Shown: positions 34,459 to 47,051, counted from the stretch's first letter. The stretch is DNA of 64,000 bases from Psilocybe azurescens (GCA_023853785.1 JAJIRX010000829.1:186001-250000); one strand, 5' to 3'. Translations and numbers: made by a program. Notes: a model not told the origin generated them from the sequence alone.

Positions 34459-36380
34459 ATGGATCCAACGAATAAGCCAAAAGGACCTTCACCCCATTAC
34501 TCACTTTACCAGCGCGAAGTATTCAAGAATGGCGGTGAGAAGGGCATTCGTACGTGAATAGTCTTCTTCCCTAGTTCTATCTCCAGGCCTGATACTGATA
34601 GTACGATCTACTGTATGTGACTAGTGCCCAGCTTCTCAGTACACCCCGAAGAGTTATCAGAGTCTGTCAAGACGAAATTAAATGACCGCGGATACTTCTA
34701 TGTGAACTCGAATGCAGGTCTTGGATGGACCGACAGAGCAAATAGGTGAGCTCTGTCGGGTACTCCCTACGCGTAGCATGGATTATAACCTGTTTATTCT
34801 GTCTCTAGAGAAGCCTTTTATAATTGGAGGATTATCCCTCGAATGCTTGTTGATACAAATACTCGAGACCTTACCAGTTCGTGTCCATAACTTCATTTTC
34901 AAAACGCCTGACTGAATACACGGGTTCACAGCGGAGCTCTTCGGCCATCGCTTACCCGCTCCTATTCTCTTCGCTCCCATTGGTATTAACAAGCTCTACC
35001 ATAGCCAAGGAGAGCTAGTCCCGGCAAAGATCGCAGGAGAATTGGGTCTTCCTGTATGCAAATCGTCGGTCGCTAGTTTTTAGATATCTTACACCTCTAA
35101 CCGTCACTCGCAGTATTGCCTTTCCACCGCTGGCTCACAGTCGATTGAAGATGTCGCCAAGGCCAACGATGCTGGCGCGGCGAGTGCCGCTGATAACGGG
35201 TACCAGAACAATACAGGCATCAAAAATGGTGGAACGTCGAGCGCACCCAGATTCTTCCAGCTTTACATGGGTCATGACAATGAAGTGGTGGGACTTTTTA
35301 CTTCCTCGTATTAGATAACATTGCTAATGGGCTCACACCAGACCATCAGCCTTTTGGAGCGTGCATGGAAGAGCGGATTCGACGTCTGTATGCTGACTCT
35401 GGATACCTGGCAGCTTGGATGGCGCCCAACGGACATCAACATTGCGAATTATACGTGTGTTCTCATCTTCTGATTAAATATTAATATAACTTGCTGATTG
35501 GAGGTCCTAGTTTCTACTATCCCGGAAGTGTAGGATCCCGTCGTCAATGCATTTATCTTGTAGGACTGACCATATTTTATGTAATAGGTTGGAAACGAAA
35601 TTGGAGAGTCGGATCCAGTTTTCATGCGTAAATATGAAGAAGAGTTAAAGAGAGACAGCGGGAAATGGATCGATTCTTGCGTGTGGCACGGGAAGGCACA
35701 CTCTTGGGAGAAGATACCCTGGGTCATCAAAGAGGTATCAACGCTAAATATGATTGTCAGTGGACTACAGCTAATTTGATGGCACCGAATATCTAGTGGA
35801 AACGCATCTCAAATGGTAGACCGTTTCTCTTGAAAGGGATACAGAGCGTAGATGACGCACGTAAGGCCTTGGAACTAGGGTGTGAAGGCATCGTTGTATC
35901 CAATCATGCTGGGCGTCAAGTTGACGGGGCGGTTGGTAGCTTAGAGGTTCTTCCAGATATCGTGGATGCTGTTGGTGACAGTACGTTCTGGATTTTCCAT
36001 CTGTTTTTCTAGATCTCGCTTACAGTGACCGCTTAGAAATGAAGATTATCTTTGATTCCGGAATTAGGACTGGAGCGGATGTGTTCAAGGCGATTGCTTT
36101 GGGAGCACATGCTGTTCAAGTAGGACGACTCTATGTATGGGGGATGGCTCATGAAGGTGAATCAGGGTGTCGTCACGTCATGAAGAGTCTCCTTGCTGTA
36201 CGTACAAGCTGTTGCTTGAGTGAGAGAAGCATGATGTTGAATCGTTCGTTATTACAGGATCTTGACATATTAATGACTGTCGCTGGGTATCGGTCCATAA
36301 CTCGGGACGTTACGAGAAAGGCATTGCGGTACAATCCGCACGGTACGTTCCCTGGACCCCGGGAGCACGCAAAGCTTTAG
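34459..36380 (+). CDS. FMN-dependent alpha-hydroxy-acid oxidase, lactate 2-monooxygenase-like
   Basis: This oxidises an L-2-hydroxy acid through FMN in a TIM barrel. About ten exons join in frame from MDPTNKPKGPSPHYSLYQRE. Motifs in order: EAFYNWRIIPRML (N-terminal Tyr region), LPAPILFAPIGINKLYH, YCLSTAGSQSIEDVAKAN, RFFQLYMGHD, TLDTWQLGWRPTDIN, RPFLLKGI (FMN Lys), IVVSNHAGRQVDGAVGSLEV (catalytic His and substrate Arg), FDSGIRTGADVFKAIALGAH (phosphate-binding) and LADLDILMTVAGYRSI. The DSG and SNHAG variants and the WRPTD segment resemble lactate 2-monooxygenase more than cytochrome b2; no heme domain is present. It is flanked by two SDRs. Start and stop are clear and I found no lesion. Confidence 0.9.
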
Positions 36381-36989
36381 CTTCTCAGCTGTATCTCGAC
36401 GCGAGGATCCCTTTGTATCGTCTAAAGCAATATCAACTCCGAACAATTGTATCTTTTCTGTACTTCTCACTCTTCGGGTCAGAAAAAGTTGATAGAATGA
36501 AATTTTACCTTAGGTGTACTGAATCCCGCCTACCCTAAGTTGTCTAATTCAAATAGGATAGCTTGAGCACAATTTCGAATGGTGGCAGTTGCCATTCGTC
36601 GCGTCAGGTCACGTCTAATTGAAAATCACGCGACCTAAACATACAAGACTAATGACGCAATCGTGCGCAAGTGACAGTTCTATTTTCCTCTCTTCCTCTT
36701 TCAAATCCTGACAATCACCTTTAACTCCAGCTAGTCACTTAGATCTGATCCTAAGGCTAGCTGAAGATAACCATCGTATACAGAAATTCGCTGAATATCG
36801 AGCGCTGAAGCTATGAAACATGTCGAATCTTTGTTTTGCCAAATTGACTGGGAAGGAATTATTTCTCATGTCAGGGGCTCAAAAATCCCACCTCAACGCG
36901 GTCTCTGTTTTAAGGACAACATAGCTTTTCTTCCACTCCTTCTGTTCCACGACGTCAAATTACCTGTTGTCTCTCGAGAAATCTGAACC
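36381..36989. other. Spacer and promoter of SDR 2
   Basis: No gene recognised. The last 300 bases hold the promoter and leader of the gene starting at 36990, without a clear TATA box. Confidence 0.4.
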
Positions 36990-38376
36990 ATGGGTAACAT
37001 CATGTCGCGCAACTTTGTCCCTTCGACAGATCTTGTTGACTTGAAGGGAAAAGTTGCCATTGTAACTGGAGGAAAGTGAGTGCATTTTCGAAGCTCTCTC
37101 ACACCCGCTGGAATGACAAATACTGTGCTCTCCATACAGTCGAGGCATTGGATTGGCCACCGTCCGACACCTTGCTCGAGCTGGTGCTAAAGTGTATCTT
37201 GCAGCGAGAGATGAGTCGCGTGCTACTGGTGCGCTTGCACAACTCGAGCATGATGGACTTGGGCCGGGGAATGGGGAAGTCGTATGGCTGAAGTTGGACT
37301 TGACCGATCCCAGGGATGCAAAGAAGGGCGCGGAAGAGTTTTTGAAGCGGGAATCTAGGCTTGACATCTTAGGTTAGTGGATAAATGACTGGCCGAGATA
37401 AAGAATAGAGTCTCACCAGCTCACTTTGTCAGTGAATAACGCTGCGATGTGCGTGTCATGCGAAACGAGGAGTACAGTTTGTGTTGATTGACCTTTTTAG
37501 GATCCAAGCCCCATATTCCATTGGTTCTGATGGTGAGTGCACTTTCCCTCGAGCGAACAGCTGCAAAAATTGACGCCCGATAACTGGTTTCTAAAAGGAG
37601 TGGCACCCGTTGCTATCATAAAGTAGGTCCGGTGCTTTCGAGACATCGTCCAAGGGTCATTCTTTCCAAACAGCTATATCAGCCCCTTCATATTCACTCA
37701 GACGCTGATCCCAATTCTACAACAAACTGCAAGAGAGTCTGGATCTGATGTTAGGATTGTCAATGTAAGTCCCCTTGTAGTTAAGCCATGAGGCATACGT
37801 TTCGATACACAGCGTCGCCCATAGGTTACTTCGATTGTCCATAAATTGGTCTCGGTACCAACGTCCGTGAAATTCGACGACATCGCGGATTTCAACATCG
37901 GATTTCAGGGAAAGCCTTTCGCGAGTCTTCAACGCTATGGTAGGTCTCTAACGGTCTCAATCTGATTTTACCTAAATTACGAAATCACGACAGGATATTC
38001 TAAGCTGATGGTCACTCTCTGGACTAAGACCCTTCAGCGACGATTGAACGATGACCCGTCAGCACCTATCACCGCAATCTCTGTGCATCCAGGAGGAGTC
38101 GACACATTTTCCCATAATTGGGTGTTTCCTCGATTACTTGGGTGGTTAGTCGGCCTGGCCATCTCAACTACCGATGTAGGGGCGTATGCTTCGGTGTTCG
38201 CTGCCGCTGGAAGGAAGGTAGGAGATAACAGGCAGGTGTATCAGGGTGCGTATCTTGAAAGCAAACCGACGGGGAACATTGTGAAGCCACATAAGGCGGC
38301 TTTGGATGAGGGCCTTGGGGATAGATTGTGGGCGACTACGGTGAAGTTTTTGGGACAGATCGGGGTTGAAATTTGA
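36990..38376 (+). CDS. Short-chain dehydrogenase/reductase 2
   Basis: NAD(P)-dependent oxidoreductase. ATG 36990 gives MGNIMSRNFVPSTDLVDLKG. The cofactor loop VTGGN-RGIGLA spans intron 1. Then come RAGAKVYLAARDESRA, LKLDLTDPRDAKKG and RLDIL-VNNAAM. The latter uses a tiny exon of 16 nt near 37432. Further on are IVNVTSIVHKLV, LQRYGYSKLMVTLWTKTLQR with the catalytic Tyr-x3-Lys, ISVHPGGVDTFSHNW and GAYLESKPTGNIV, ending at 38376. All joins agree in phase. Length about 310 residues. Paralogue of SDR 1, on the other side of the FMN oxidase. Confidence 0.88.
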
Positions 38377-39306
38377 ACGGTCCGTATTTCTTTTAATCCA
38401 TTTTGAGCAAGGAGAATTGACCGATCACGAATCGCAACATTTAGCGTTGTACAGTTGTGCGTTAAGCCACCAGGTGGTCTGTGAACAATCTATTCATTAT
38501 CTTGGAGATTTCGGTGTATCCAGGTTTCTTGAGTTGATGGGTACAGAGCCAATTGTTTGTCAGGGTCGTTAAGCGCCGCCTTTTGCTTTCTACGGCTATG
38601 ACTGACCTGTTATTCTTTATACTGGGGCCCATAGTACATGGACAACAAGTAAAAGCTTTTTAAAAGGGACACTGAGCCACATTGTCATTTCTCCGATTAA
38701 GTGTGATGTGCGGCGGTGCCATATGAACTGGTGACACAGTAACTGTCTGGGATATATACCAGTAGGGCCTGTGGGCCGTTGGTACGAAAACGAGCGCCAT
38801 GCCAGGACTCGAGGAGAATGCCGCAGACGTTCAACAAATCAACCTTGGCAGCTTTATTAGTCCAAACGAGCAATCATTGTCTATCTCTCCATTCCAAACC
38901 GGGGCCCGTTTTTACGTTGGAGTAAAAATACTGTACTGTATTCGACGTAACGTTTCAAAAGCAAGTTGAAAACAAGCAAACTCGGAGCTAGAATTGAGCC
39001 AGAACGAGCGTGGAACGAGGTGGTAGCTCACAACTACGCTCAATTCAATTCGATATAAATGTTGTGGAGAAGATAATAAAGGCCCATAATGACGCAGAAT
39101 AATGTTTCATTACTGACAGAATGGCAACCTCTGGCAACCTCATTGTTTGTACTTTCCGAGTCGGCGTTACTTCAACTTGGTATTTGGCCCCTGGAGGGAT
39201 CACGTTGTCGCGTTCAAATGGGCGTGGGAATATGGACGCCTCAAAACTCATTTTGTGTGCGCAAAATGCCTCTTGGTTATTTCCCCATCAGCGCCGCTGC
39301 TCTTCT
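38377..39306. other. Intergenic, no gene recognised
   Basis: Short frames only. The frame open upstream of 39307 (to 39121) may be leader or an alternative N-terminus of the next gene. Confidence 0.4.
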
Positions 39307-39933
39307 ATGTCGCAAAAACACTTCTACTCCTCCAGTGCTCTAGCAGCGCTGGCGAAGCAACACCTTGGTCTTCCCTCAACCACGCCCGTATGTTCCTTTC
39401 GCTGTTCCCGGAACGCGGCCATAGGGGCTGCCATAAATACGCGCGTGGCATGTGCTAATGGCTTTTTATAGGATGCCCGTGTGCCTAAGTTCTACCTCGA
39501 GGAACTGCGCCGCCATGTAGCTATATACCCACAAGAAGACAAGGTATGCCTTATCTTTAGCCCCATTGAGGCAAAACAAAACACTAACAGCTTTATGAAC
39601 CACAGTTTCGCGTCACGTTAGAGCCTAAACTGGGATGTGAGCTCATGTTTGCCTCTTTATAACCGCGTGTACTCACTAATTGCCCTTTTATATCGATAGT
39701 TGGTTCTGTTACTTGTCTTAAAGGTGGATGTAATGCGGAAATTACTTTGATTCAACGCGTCAGTGCCCCGGATGGGGGCAAAAAGATGGTTTAGGATCAT
39801 TGTCGGCTTACAGGGTGCGTCTACACGCCTTGGACGCGTTGTTGATTTGACCATGTCATGTTTCACTCATTTAGAATCATATATCATCTTCTCATGCACC
39901 AAAGAGATTGCATATCAAGGCAGAGCCCTTTGA
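39307..39933 (+). CDS. Small five-exon gene, unknown function
   Basis: Exons 39307-39387, 39472-39543, 39606-39636, 39700-39758 and 39814-39933 have GT..AG introns of 55-84 nt. They join without a phase error to 120 residues. The protein begins MSQKHFYSSSALAALAKQHL. It continues with VPKFYLEELRRHVAIYPQED, FRVTLEPKLGFGSVTCLKGG and LGRVVDLTMSCFTHLESYI. I do not recognise a family. The agreement of four introns is the main support. It ends only about 110 bp before the helicase gene on the same strand. An earlier ATG at 39232 in the same frame could lengthen it. Confidence 0.5.
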
Positions 39934-40045
39934 ACCATCATTGATATTGGTAAATGTGACATCACGATATTTTAAGAAGGCGCTTAATTGATTGATTTTT
40001 TCCCATAAGACAGATCCACCGCATCCACCTGCAGGGGCTGTGAAG

Positions 40046-43000
40046 ATGGAATCATCAGACAGCTCGTTGCCAACGAGTTCATCTATCATTTTCACTCCTT
40101 CATCTTCTTCCCACTCGAACCTCGAAGAACACAAACCACCGCTCCTTCGTATCAAGCCCGAAGCTGTAGAAGTTCGGATTCCTCGCAAGCGCCTGTCAGA
40201 CATTGCCTTTGGCGCTGATAGATCTACCACAACAAACACATCCAGAGCTGGTGCTGTCGCATATATCCCGTCGAAGAAGGTGAAAAAGGAGGAACCGCCC
40301 ACCAAAGTCCCTTTGGCACAAGTGACCAACACGCCTATCGCCAGCGGTTCTCGATCTTCTCCTGACATGAATTCCTTCGACGCTGCATATGGAGACCCAG
40401 AAAACATGCTGAATAATGTTCGTATAGCCATCTTTGGGCAAGAAAACCTCCTCCACAATGTTCGCTGCAAGGCTAGCCTGGGTAGCGAAGACTTCATGAT
40501 GATGATACAATATGAAGATGAGCTGGGGAGGTTGCGAATTCTAGAGCAAGAGTGTGTTCAACGTGTGACGAGTGCCTACCCGGGCCCTAGTGTGGTACAA
40601 CAGACTCAGCGTCCAATCACTGTGAAGGCTGAGCCTATCGACATTCATTATCCCTCACCACAAATGTACAATGCAAATACTACTTCGAGAACACCTCCAG
40701 CACCACATCCAGTACTCATGGATTTCGATATCGACTCCTGGAGTGAATTCAGTAGCCCTAACCCATTCTTCAAGCAGTCAAACTCTTCTTCTCCGGTTTA
40801 TTCTTACAACCTACCTGGCACATCTGCCGTCAAGTCTGAACCTCTCAAAAGGACCCTTTTTCTCGTAGCAGTAGCCCTGTAGCCTCGGGATCGACGCCTT
40901 TTCTCCCTGACCACGCCGGCGATATCAAGCCAGCCGTGGACGTGGCAATGAGTAGCCCATATGTTTCGGGGGACGAAGACAGCGAAGGCGGGTTGCATAT
41001 CGAAAACGAAAATGCATTCATCGAACAGCTTGGGATCAAAGTACCGGCACCCATCTGCAATGATGCTCATGATAACAACGGTGACTATCACGGTCGTGGA
41101 CGAGATTTATTTGTCGGACCTCTAGCTAGGGCAGACGAGTATGTACTCCTTGTTTCTGTCGTATGGTTGTGAATACTGACAAACTTTTACGAATCGAAGC
41201 ATTGAAAAGTTTCTAGTAGAAGCGGGCAACGCCGAATCATTCGATGGCAATGAAAGCGTCGAAAAAGCGCTCAAGTACCTCGGCTTGACATGCCTGCAGC
41301 ACAAATTGCCCGGGATGGAGATCAGCCTCATGCCTCATCAGATTATGGGCGTTGCATGGATGATTGAGAAAGAGCGAGGCAGCTTGAAAGGTGGTTGTTT
41401 GGCCGACGAAATGGGTCTAGGCAAGGTTTGTGTTGTGCGCTTTTTCGTCTGTGTGAATGCGCGTTTGATCTTTTTACACGATGTTAGACTGTACAAATGT
41501 ACGTTCCGTGTTCTCTTCCCTATAGTGTCGATTATTTCTCATCTCATTTTTATTTTTACCTCTGTGTCCTTAGGATGGCTACTTTGGTCCATAACCGGTC
41601 AACCAACCCTAAATACAAGACGAATCTCATCATTGCGCCGTTGGCCTTGCTTAACCAATGGAAGCTAGAGATTGAGACGAAGACCAATTTGGATTTGAAG
41701 TGTCTTATCTACCATGGTGAGTATTCATCTTGATTCTATGTCAATCTCTCTTACCAACGGGCGATATAGGTCCATCAAGAACTCGACGAAAGTCAGAGCT
41801 AATGGAATATGACGTGGTTCTGACCACTTTCCACGTATGCGAACTTAAGTTCTTCTCAAATTCACTTGTATTCTGACTTGGGATGCAAGACGATGGCTCA
41901 CGAATGGCCAGATTACGAAAAGCAGATGAAAAAGAAGGCCAAAGCCAAGAAGAAGGGCGAAGCCTTCATTGTAGAATCAGATGACGACGACATGTGTAAT
42001 CATACATATCGCTCGGATAAACGTAAACAGCAAGGTAAGTGTGCATTGGCGTTTATTTAATTGTATGGAGACAGGTCAACTGATAATGTCCTTGTTCGGT
42101 TCAGCTGGAATCTTGTTCCAAGTTGAGGTTAATACCTTCCTTAAATATCCTCTCCACATTTTAACCCTCTCTCAGTTCTACCGGATCATCGCCGATGAAG
42201 GCCAGAACATTAGGAACAGACGTACAAGTCAGTGGAGAACGTGTGAACATCTGACGCATTGTTACTTATATTGCGTGCTAGGGATGTCAAGGGCAATAAC
42301 CGACCTTCAGGGTGTCTATCGCTGGTGCTTGACCGGGTGAGTGAATGCCCTTGAAGTATACCTTGCGTTTTTCTTACTTCGTTCTTATGCGAAATCAGCA
42401 CTCCCATTGTCAATTCTCTTGCAGATGTATACGGCTTGATTCGCTTCTTGAAACTCAGGCCTTGGTATGATTGGACGCATTTCCAGAGCAAGATTGGGGT
42501 ACTGGAAAAGAGGAATCGTACGCCCTTTTCTCAGCTCGTATAGAAAAGACACTCATATGATATGATATGAAAGCTGGCCTCGCTGTTGCTCGCCTGCAAA
42601 AAGTCATGGTTCTGTTCCTTTTGCGGCGCAAAAGGACTCGAAGCTGGATGGAAAGAATCTCATCGAACTACCTGAAAAGAGAGTTGAGCTCGTCAAGTTG
42701 GAGTTCTCCGAAGAGGAGAAAGAAATCTATAACATGGTACGTTGCTTCCACTGCTTCCTCGGGGCTTGTAACATGTCACTCACCGAAGATTGATAGGTCG
42801 AGGCCCGCAGTCAAGCCAAATTTAATCGCTACCTACGGGCTGGTACTGTTTTGAAGTGTGTTATTTCTTTGTTCTTCGGGCATAGATTTGATCCATTCTA
42901 TTCCTCCAGGAACTATCATCAGGTTTTGGTCCTGTTACTTCGCCTCCGTCAAGTCTGCTCGCACCCATCTTTGATCCAAGAAGATGGAGTAGCGTTCGTA

Positions 43001-44903
43001 AACCCTGACGAGGCTGATGTGAAGCCAGAGTTCTCAACTGAATTGACTCGTGCACGACGTCTGGTATCTCCAGAATTTGTTGCTAAAATGAAGGAGAGGT
43101 TCTTGCAGGACGCTTTGGCACGCATAGAAGCGGAGAAAAACGTAAGCTCATATCAATTGTGTTCCGTGGTCGACATCTTACTCTTGTTATAGTCTGCCGA
43201 CGCTACGATTGAAGAAGAAGATTGTCCAATCTGCTATGATGCTATGACAGAGGCTATCGTCACAGCTTGTACTCATTGTTTCTGTCGTGAATGTTTCGGT
43301 CAGTGTCCTCTCTACTCTATTCCATATACAAGTTCTCATTGATTATGCAGCCGATGTTGTGAAGCGGGCTACCCCTGAAGCAGCTCTGTGTAAGCACCTT
43401 CTCTTTTATCTTTAATTTCGCGCATATATTTAAGTTTTTTCTTTCATAGGCCCCGTTTGTCGAACGCCTATCACCGAAAACATGCTGTTTTCTCGTCAAG
43501 CGTTCGAACCTTCCGACGAAGAGCTTAACCCAGAAGCTGCAAACAAAGAAGAGGAGCAAATTGAGGAACGCGATGTCGAAGAATATGTGCTCAAGAATAA
43601 CAAAGGCAAGGGGAAAGCACCGGCGCGATCCAGGAGATCTACCCGCCGTGCCGTTGCCGACTCTGACGACGATGGCGACGACGTCCTCAAATCTGACTCT
43701 GAAGATGACAACGGCAATGACGACGACGACATGAGCGACTTCATCGTTGAAAGTGACGAGGATGAGGAAGAAAAGGATGCTCGCCTTGCTTTGAAGAAGC
43801 GCCTCGGCAAGAGGAAGGCACACGTCATTCTCGACTCCGATGAAGAAGAACCCGAAACACCTGAAGAGAAAGAGATCATTTTCGGCGCTCGCAAGAAACA
43901 TGTCTCGAAAGACGCTATCAAACTCTTGCCCCGATTCTTGCCTTCAAGCAAGATGAAGGTGAATATTAGATGAAATATGTTTTACTGTTTACTAATGTCT
44001 GCTATTCAGTACATGATGGACCAGCTCCAGAATCTTGCGAAGACGCACCCCGAAGAAAAGGTCTGTCAATATGCCTTATCGTCGCTATTGGGCCCTATCT
44101 GATCTACTTCTAGACTTTACTTGTTTCTCAATGGACCGGGTGTCTGTCTCTCATCTCCGACTATCTGACCGAGAAGGGCATTCCTCACGTCAAGTATGTG
44201 CCTTATGACCGTTTGATCTTGTTTTTAGCCCTGAATTTTTTTTCCAGGTATCAAGGAGACATGAGTCGCACTAAACGTGATCAGGCTGTACAAATTTTCA
44301 TGTCTCGAGAGAAGGCCCGCGTCATGCTGATGTCGCTGAAATGTGGAGGTGTGTTGGACGTCTGATGCTTATACCATATCGCATAATGTTTTACTGATCC
44401 TGATTGTGATTGAAGGCGTCGGTCTGAACCTTACCCGGGCAAATAACGTTATTTCTCTTGACCTTGGTTGGTCGCAAGCGGTCGAGTCTCAGGCCTTTGA
44501 TCGTGTCCATCGAGTGGGACAGGAGAGAAAGGTTCTGGTTCAGCGTGTTGTCATCGCTGACACCGTGGAAGACCGCATTTTACAAATGCAAGAGAGAAAG
44601 GTATGTTTCGAAACTCTATTGATTCTGTTATGATGTTAACTCTCATGTGATACGTTTAGCAAACTCTTGCTGATGGGAGTTTGGGAGAGGGCGCAGGCAA
44701 GAAGATGGGAAGTAAGTGATACATATCAGATTTATCTTCCTGTGTTTTCGGTGCTGATCCATGAACCCTTCTTGGACAGAACTTTCAGTGAAAGAACTTG
44801 GTACGCTATGACTCGTTTTACCTCGTCTACACATCCTGATTTCGCCTGTGCAGCCAATCTTTTCGGACTCGACGCCCGGGGTCGTCTACTGATGACTCAT
44901 TGA
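40046..44903 (+). CDS. RAD5-type SNF2 helicase with inserted RING finger
   Basis: Nuclear ATP-dependent DNA translocase and probable E3 ubiquitin ligase of the RAD5/RAD16/HLTF group, acting in DNA damage tolerance. Residues 1-270 are Ser/Pro-rich. Helicase motifs: MPHQIMGVAWMIEKERGS, DEMGLGK joined through an 11-nt exon (41488-41498) to TVQMMATLV (Walker A), LIIAPLALLNQWK, RIIADEGQNIRN (motif II), LTGTPIVNSLADVYGLIRF, and HPSLIQEDG. The C3HC4 RING between the lobes reads CPICYDAMTEAIVTACTHCF...CPVCRTPI (about 43225-43465). A long acidic insert follows (43480-43970). Lobe 2 has LLVSQWTGCLSLI, VGLNLTRANNVISLDLGW and FDRVHRVGQERKV (motif VI). Stop 44901-44903. Two one-base breaks, at 40847-40850 and 42630-42633, interrupt the frame; both lie in AAAAGGAC. 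Confidence 0.9.
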
Positions 44904-45213
44904 AACACCTTGAATCATCACTTTACCCGGTCCTATGGATATTTTTCTAATTATCACTTTCTATGCACCATTAGTGCTATGTTTTTATATTCCTTTCGTC
45001 CTGTCGTTGTTCCTATAATAGATATCGTCAACTCAATTAACTTTAGATCACATTGTTGACCCAGTTCTAATTAGCGTATACCACCGTTCGTGTAAATACC
45101 GGTTATTCCCATTATCGTTGTCGAATATGATATGTATAACAATGTTATCCTCTAAGTGCTCGGGGGATGGACGGCAAGAGACGTGGTACTGCAAGCAAAA
45201 GGTCCAAAAGCGA
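44904..45213. other. Convergent 3' spacer
   Basis: Short AT-rich stretch between the 3' ends of the helicase (+) and the recycling-factor gene (-). No feature seen. Confidence 0.5.
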
Positions 45214-46198
45214 TTACTTGGCCCCAGTTGCTTTTTGGAGATCAGCGAGAATTTTATCGGTCTCCTTGATATATTTATCTGTGAGTTTTTGGAACTAAAG
45301 AGAGGGAACTACGCATTAGAAAATGAAATCCGGCATGAAAGACGACGACATTACCTCCTCCAACTCAATGGAATGTTTCTCGTATTTGCCGCGTTTTAAG
45401 CTGGCGGCATGGTGTTTTCGGATTTGAACCCGGATCTCCTCAGCTTTTCGCTTAGCCACAGTGAATAGCTCCTTCCTCGCCTCCACAGTCGGCCTAAAGG
45501 TGTATGGGTATCAGCGTCAATCAGGATATAGAGTCGGGAGTGTGCGCATACTTGGGTATAGGAACTTTTATTGTCCGATTATCCTGTCGATGCGGTACCA
45601 CTCCCGGAATACCCGAGTCATACAATGCAGCTTCGACGTGTTTTATGGTCTACTAATAGCAAACGGTTAGCCTTTGGATACAGAAACAGTCAAGCAAAGT
45701 TGCATCCCAGGACGGGCGCTGGGGTTCGATCAACCTCACATGTTCGTCATATAGCGTAATGAGCAGTGTTGAACCCTCCCGAACACCGACTGTCGCCAGC
45801 TCTTCCAGTCTCACAGAGTTCGGGGTGTCGGGGAGTTTGACCCGCACCGGGGACAGCAAGGCGGGCGTAACACGTCCCAGCGCGCGCGCCTCGGACGCCG
45901 CACATTCTTTCCTGAACCAGTCGACCGATGTTTTCATGGCGAGTTCTGTTTTTGCATATTCCTGCTGCGCGGCCTCGTCCGTGATCGGCTGTTTCGACCC
46001 AGGAACGAATGAAGAGGTGGATTTGACTTTGTTTTTCGTCGCGTAGCCCCGATAAAGATGGAGGCGACTTAGCAATGCTCGTGCAGGAGACGGTATGGAG
46101 GCGCCGTTAGCAGCAGTGCTGAGTGAAGATAGGGATATTCGGGTAGAGGAACGGGCCAGAGTCGTGCGTACATTTCGGAGCACAAGAGGTGATAACAT
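45214..46198 (-). CDS. RRF1: Mitochondrial ribosome recycling factor
   Basis: This releases mitochondrial ribosomes from mRNA after termination, together with mitochondrial EF-G2. Exons 46198-45740, 45649-45552, 45493-45355 and 45294-45214 join to 258 residues with all phases agreeing. Residues 1-60 are rich in Arg, Ser and Leu and lack acidic residues, as in a mitochondrial presequence. The RRF core reads GRVTPALLSPVRV, LEELATVGVREGSTLLITLY, RTIKVPIPKPTVEARKEL, RKAEEIRVQIRKHHAASLK and DKYIKETDKILADLQKATGA. These are the standard helices of the L-shaped fold. Convergent with the helicase gene. The symbol is the yeast one, used by family similarity. Confidence 0.92.
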
Positions 46199-47051
46199 GG
46201 AGAGAATGTAAGGGCCTATGACAAGTAGAGAACAAGCACTTGCAGCTTTCGCGGAAGCGGCGTCAGAGTTGCAGAAAACTTTCTAATTCGGGAAGTATTA
46301 TTTGGGAATTGCTTTCAAAAGAAACATTTTCCTCTTTAGGACTTGAAAGTTTTAAACAACCTTGACGAAGCAACAACCACTTCAGTCCACGGTGTTGTGT
46401 TTGACGTTCAATATGTTTCAGAGATTCACGAGCAAGCTCTGCCGAAGGCGGAAAGCAATCTAAACAGTTTTTTTTAGAGTGTATGAAGTCGACAAAAAGC
46501 CATTAAGTCGGAATTTGAATTCTGGAATGATATTGTGGCCCTCAGCAACTTGAAGCTGTCACTGCTTTAGTATTTTGGTTTGTATGAAATAAGGAGAAGA
46601 AAAGAGCCAACTGTGGTCGTATTGACTCGTGACGAGAAAATCACTGAAAGAGAAATTTCCAAATATCAACGAAAGGAAGATTTGTCGGTCGGACTTCGAC
46701 CTCTGCTTTTGCAATGGCAACCTGTAAAAGGGGTTCGGTTTCAAAAAGTGGTTATGAAAAGACAAAAATATCTGTAATAACTCTTTCCTTTGAAGATTGG
46801 TGACGATGTTTTACTCGGCGATAGCCTTAAGCGCCGGTAGAAGTTCATCTCTATGACACCCAATCTGCTGCTCGCGATGGATTTTCGTCCCTCCAGCTAA
46901 CAGATGAAGTGCTGCATGTACAGCCCAAATTTATGCATTCTCTTCGGGGACCATTTAGTACCCGTCACTTTGTTCTTTCAAATCACAGGCCGAGAATGAT
47001 CATCCCGAATTGGACGCTCGAATTGCAAAGACCAGTGCGAAGACATGCTCC
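46199..47051. other. Intergenic, no gene recognised
   Basis: Short frames on both strands without motifs. Confidence 0.4.

Noticed and set aside
40840..40900. An intron with acceptor TTTTTCTCGTAG that would bypass the first helicase frame break
   Set aside because: No GT donor in the needed phase exists nearby, and the joined frame meets a stop at once.
45421..45445. A tRNA B-box-like sequence on the minus strand (GGGTTCAAATCC)
   Set aside because: It lies inside a coding exon of the mitochondrial recycling factor (EEIRVQIRKHH) and has no A box or acceptor stem.
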